Below are positions 61,544-64,000 of a DNA stretch of 64,000 nt, in pieces. Positions within the stretch are counted from its first letter, which is position 1; every line of letters begins with the position of its first letter. The position numbers and the translations under genes were made by a program. Under the pieces are notes generated by a model, which was not told the DNA's origin, searched no databases, and was given only the letters and a program-made list of their open reading frames with translations. This DNA comes from Ignelater luminosus (taxonomy: Eukaryota > Arthropoda > Insecta > Coleoptera > Elateridae). The stretch is from NCBI GenBank assembly GCA_011009095.1, contig VTPC01091038.1, positions 128,494 through 192,493 on the forward strand, written 5' to 3'.

Positions 61544-62328
61544 AATTTGAAAAGTTGCAGTGGGCTATATGTCTGAAACTAAAAAAGATAGCAGAAATTA
61601 CTCGAAGCCGTTTCAGTAATATGGATGTAATCAGTTACCCTCTTTTGGCTAACCTCTAAGTCCTGGCCACCTCGACTAAAAAATCTTAGATGGCAATCCC
61701 ATACTTGCAATACCTCATTAGAAAGGGAATAATAATAGCAACCTTTTAGTGGAAACAAATTTAAATCGGCCTACTTAACCCAAAGTTATTTATAGTGCGA
61801 AACATATCATTTTATTGCTGAATATAAATAAATATAAATGTAAATAAATACATTTTAATTATCTTAATGCATGTGCCGTATCTAAAACAGATGAACATAA
61901 AAATTTCTTATTGAATAATGCGATTTATTAGGCGCAGTCCTTAAGAGATTATTCATTATGTTTATACTTATTCATTTAGAAATGTCTACCTTCATTTGTT
62001 TTGCATCTAAAATACACGTTAAAAAAATTGAAATGTGTTCACTTACTTGAATAACGTAATTTATATTCAGCACTAAAACGAGGTATTTTGTGCTATAACT
62101 TTGAATCAAGTAGGTTGATTTCAATTTTGTTTTCACTAAAAGATTGCAATTTTTATTCCCTTTCTAACAATGTATCACAAGTGGGGGGTTTCCATTTAAT
62201 ATTATTTAGTCGAAGTGGCTGGAGCTCAGAGGTTAGGTGAAAGAGCGTAACCGTAAACGGTTTGGAAATGATTTCTGATATCATTTTTAGTTTCAGATTA
62301 CACATAGCCTACTGTAGCTTTTCAAATT
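61544..62328. repeat. Foldback element with ~250-bp inverted arms
   Basis: Left arm from 61544 (AATTTGAAAAGTTGCAGTGG, GATAGCAGAAAT, CTAACCTCTAAG, CCACCTCGACTAAA, TTAGAAAGGGAATAA, CTTTTAGTGGAAAC) to about 61800 is matched in order by the complement of 62328 back to about 62088. Identity is roughly 75% by eye. The central ~290 bp is AT-rich. No ORF. Confidence 0.75.
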
Positions 62329-62547
62329 AACATATCTGTCACTTTTTTCAGTGTTAAAAAAATTAGGCGACCTTTAGACAATTTTATGTATTACTATTAA
62401 TTATTTCAAATTAAACATTTTCAAACATTAATTACTATTTTAACACACTAAATACTACATCGCCGCCAATTTGTCTAATTTTTGGGCGAACTCCCTTTAT
62501 AAGAGCAGCGCCTGACTAAGCAGCAATTTCGCTAGGGCTGGGAAATG

Positions 62548-64000
62548 CAGGGCTTCCACAAGCTCACTTTTTCACTTTCTGACTTTTTAAAAATAATTCA
62601 CTATAAGTTAATAAGTTAATGATCGTTAGAAATCTACCCATCAGTTTGACGATGTTATTTATTAACACCTTGTATGTATTGTTGAATAATAGTATATTGA
62701 TCTCATGGTTGTATTTAGTTTACCGTCAATTTATTAATAGTTAAGTTTGATTTTTGAATCAATTAAGTTAATACATGAATACCTAGGATAAATGAAAAAC
62801 TGAAATTCGTCTTTAACTGTTTATAAACTGTGGGCTATTTTTTGGCTATTTTTATAACCCACTAAAATAGAGTATTTTAGCAGAAAAGAAAAAATTAAGT
62901 ACCTAGTTACAGGATTTACATCTTGAGTAGTTGTATTATTGATAAAATATGTAATTAATTAGAAAATTTTGGTTGAGGAAGTAGAAGCATGCACGCGCCG
63001 TCGGGCCTGTCGACCTTTTGGACTTCTCGACCCTTCGGGTCTCTTGTTTCTATCGGGTCGTTTTGATCTCTCGGGCCTGTCGGACTGTTCGGGCTTCTTG
63101 GGCCGTCCGTCAGGCCTTTTGGACTTGTCGGCCCTTCGGGTCTATTGGGCCATTTTGATCTCTCGGGCCGTCGGTCCATTCGGACCTCTAGTGCCGTTTG
63201 GACCTCTTGGGCCGTTCGGGCCGATCAAGAAGTTATCGGGTTTATTCGGACCGCGTCAAGTTTGTCTCCAGTCGGGCCGGGCCTGGAAATTTCGGTTTGC
63301 GCGGGGCTCTATACGGAGGTACAAAATGAAGATTGAAGATAAGTTGTGAGGACTGCAGTGTTGTCAGGTATGGAGATTTTTTCTCCCAAATTGGAGATTT
63401 TTGAACTTGATGGGTAATCTTAACAAAGTGGGGATTTATTGGGGATAAATTAGAAATTTCGAATAAATTTGCAACTTGGTCGTTTTTGGAAGTTTCGGAG
63501 TAAGTATAAAATTTTATTTATGTATTTATTTGTATTATTTAAATAAATTGATAAAAAAAATTCCATTTGCTGCATACTTTCGTGGACACATTTGGAGAAA
63601 AACCAAGGTCCATAAATAATACTGGTGTGCTGTGAAAGGTAGGTCTTCCTATTAGCAGCCATTTGTGATGGAAAAGATTAAGGTTAGTTTAACGTAGGCA
63701 ATGTTATTCCATTATTTTATGACAATTTATGTTGGAAATCAGAAAATTGTTAAAAATTGATTGCCGTGATGGTAGTTTTGAACAGGTCTTTAAGGTGCGT
63801 ATTTCTCGGTATTAGTCAGCATTTGTGTTCGACCTTGTTGGGGAAAACATATAGGATGACCTACCTCTCACAATATGCTATTATTTATGGACCTTGGAGG
63901 AAAACTGCATCGTGCGTCGTGAGGGTGATCACACTGTTGCTACAACAGTGAAACATATCGTTAGAGACATAATAAATATTATAAATCTTCGGATTTGGAA
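62548..64000 (-). mobile_element. CAGGGCTTCCACAAGC element B, opposite orientation, runs off the window
   Basis: It starts CAGGGCTTCCACAAGCTCAC (62548), which is the complement of element A's right end. It carries the complementary GC-rich block (62985-63290) and then GGAGATTTTTT, CCCAAATTGGAG and CAACTTGGTC, which match the complement of element A around 55440-55600 (same order). The far end is beyond 64000. Confidence 0.62.
62985..63290 (-). repeat. GC-rich degenerate minisatellite, inverted relative of 56240-56640
   Basis: Plus-strand words TCGGGCCnnTCGGaCnTnTnG repeat every 12-18 bases (for example CGGGCCTGTCGACCTTTTGG, CGGGCCGTCGGTCCATTCGG). They are the complement of the words in element A's block. 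Open frames here are by-products of the repeat. Confidence 0.62.

Overview
The window is AT-rich eukaryotic DNA from an arthropod, most likely an insect (possibly a beetle). Evidence: spliced genes with GT-AG introns, an ABCC transporter with the duplicated-exon layout known from Drosophila MRP, and many insect-type transposons (piggyBac, mariner/Tc1, P-like, BEL/Pao, non-LTR elements, a tRNA-derived SINE, long-armed foldback elements). There are no prokaryotic genes, rRNA genes or CRISPR arrays. All calls come from reading and translating the sequence by eye; no database was searched.

Host genes. (1) The minus strand carries the first three coding exons of an Mtr4-type RNA exosome helicase (4627-5204); the rest lies beyond the left edge. 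(2) The main gene is a complete ABCC/MRP1-type transporter on the minus strand, from the ATG at 59587 to the stop at 20983. It has 15 exon positions and an assembled product of about 1521 residues. Two positions are arrays of alternative exons. Exon 7 has two 147-bp versions (TM10-TM11 region of TMD1). Exon 11 has five versions of 221, 224, 221, 221 and 221 bp (first part of TMD2, including the loop that contacts the nucleotide-binding domains). One exon-11 version (11c) has good splice sites and intact motifs but one in-frame TGA. (3) A divergent plus-strand gene of unknown identity starts 267 bp from the transporter ATG (two exons, 59855-60167) and continues beyond the window.

Layout. 1-2700: non-LTR element and piggyBac relic, left of the last visible Mtr4 exon and probably in its next intron. 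4.6-5.2 kb: Mtr4 5' end. 5.2-20.9 kb: intergenic, with MITEs, a SINE, an intact solo BEL gag ORF, a foldback element with a nested MITE, and a P-like element with a THAP fragment. 21-59.6 kb: the transporter. Its constant regions have compact introns, while the introns separating exon versions 11c, 11d, 11e and exon 12 have grown to 9.0, 10.7 and 4.1 kb. Those introns hold LINE, mariner and Tc1 relics, foldback elements and a nearly intact piggyBac (40600-43037, TTAA at both ends) nested inside an older foldback element. 59.9-64 kb: the divergent gene's 5' exons, a foldback element, and a copy of a repeat with GC-rich degenerate tandem units whose other copy sits in transporter intron 6.

How it works together: choosing one exon at each variable position would give up to 2 x 5 transporter isoforms (2 x 4 if 11c is dead). 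They share both ATPase domains and differ in membrane and coupling segments, as proposed for Drosophila MRP. The mobile elements have mainly reshaped intron length inside the exon-11 array.
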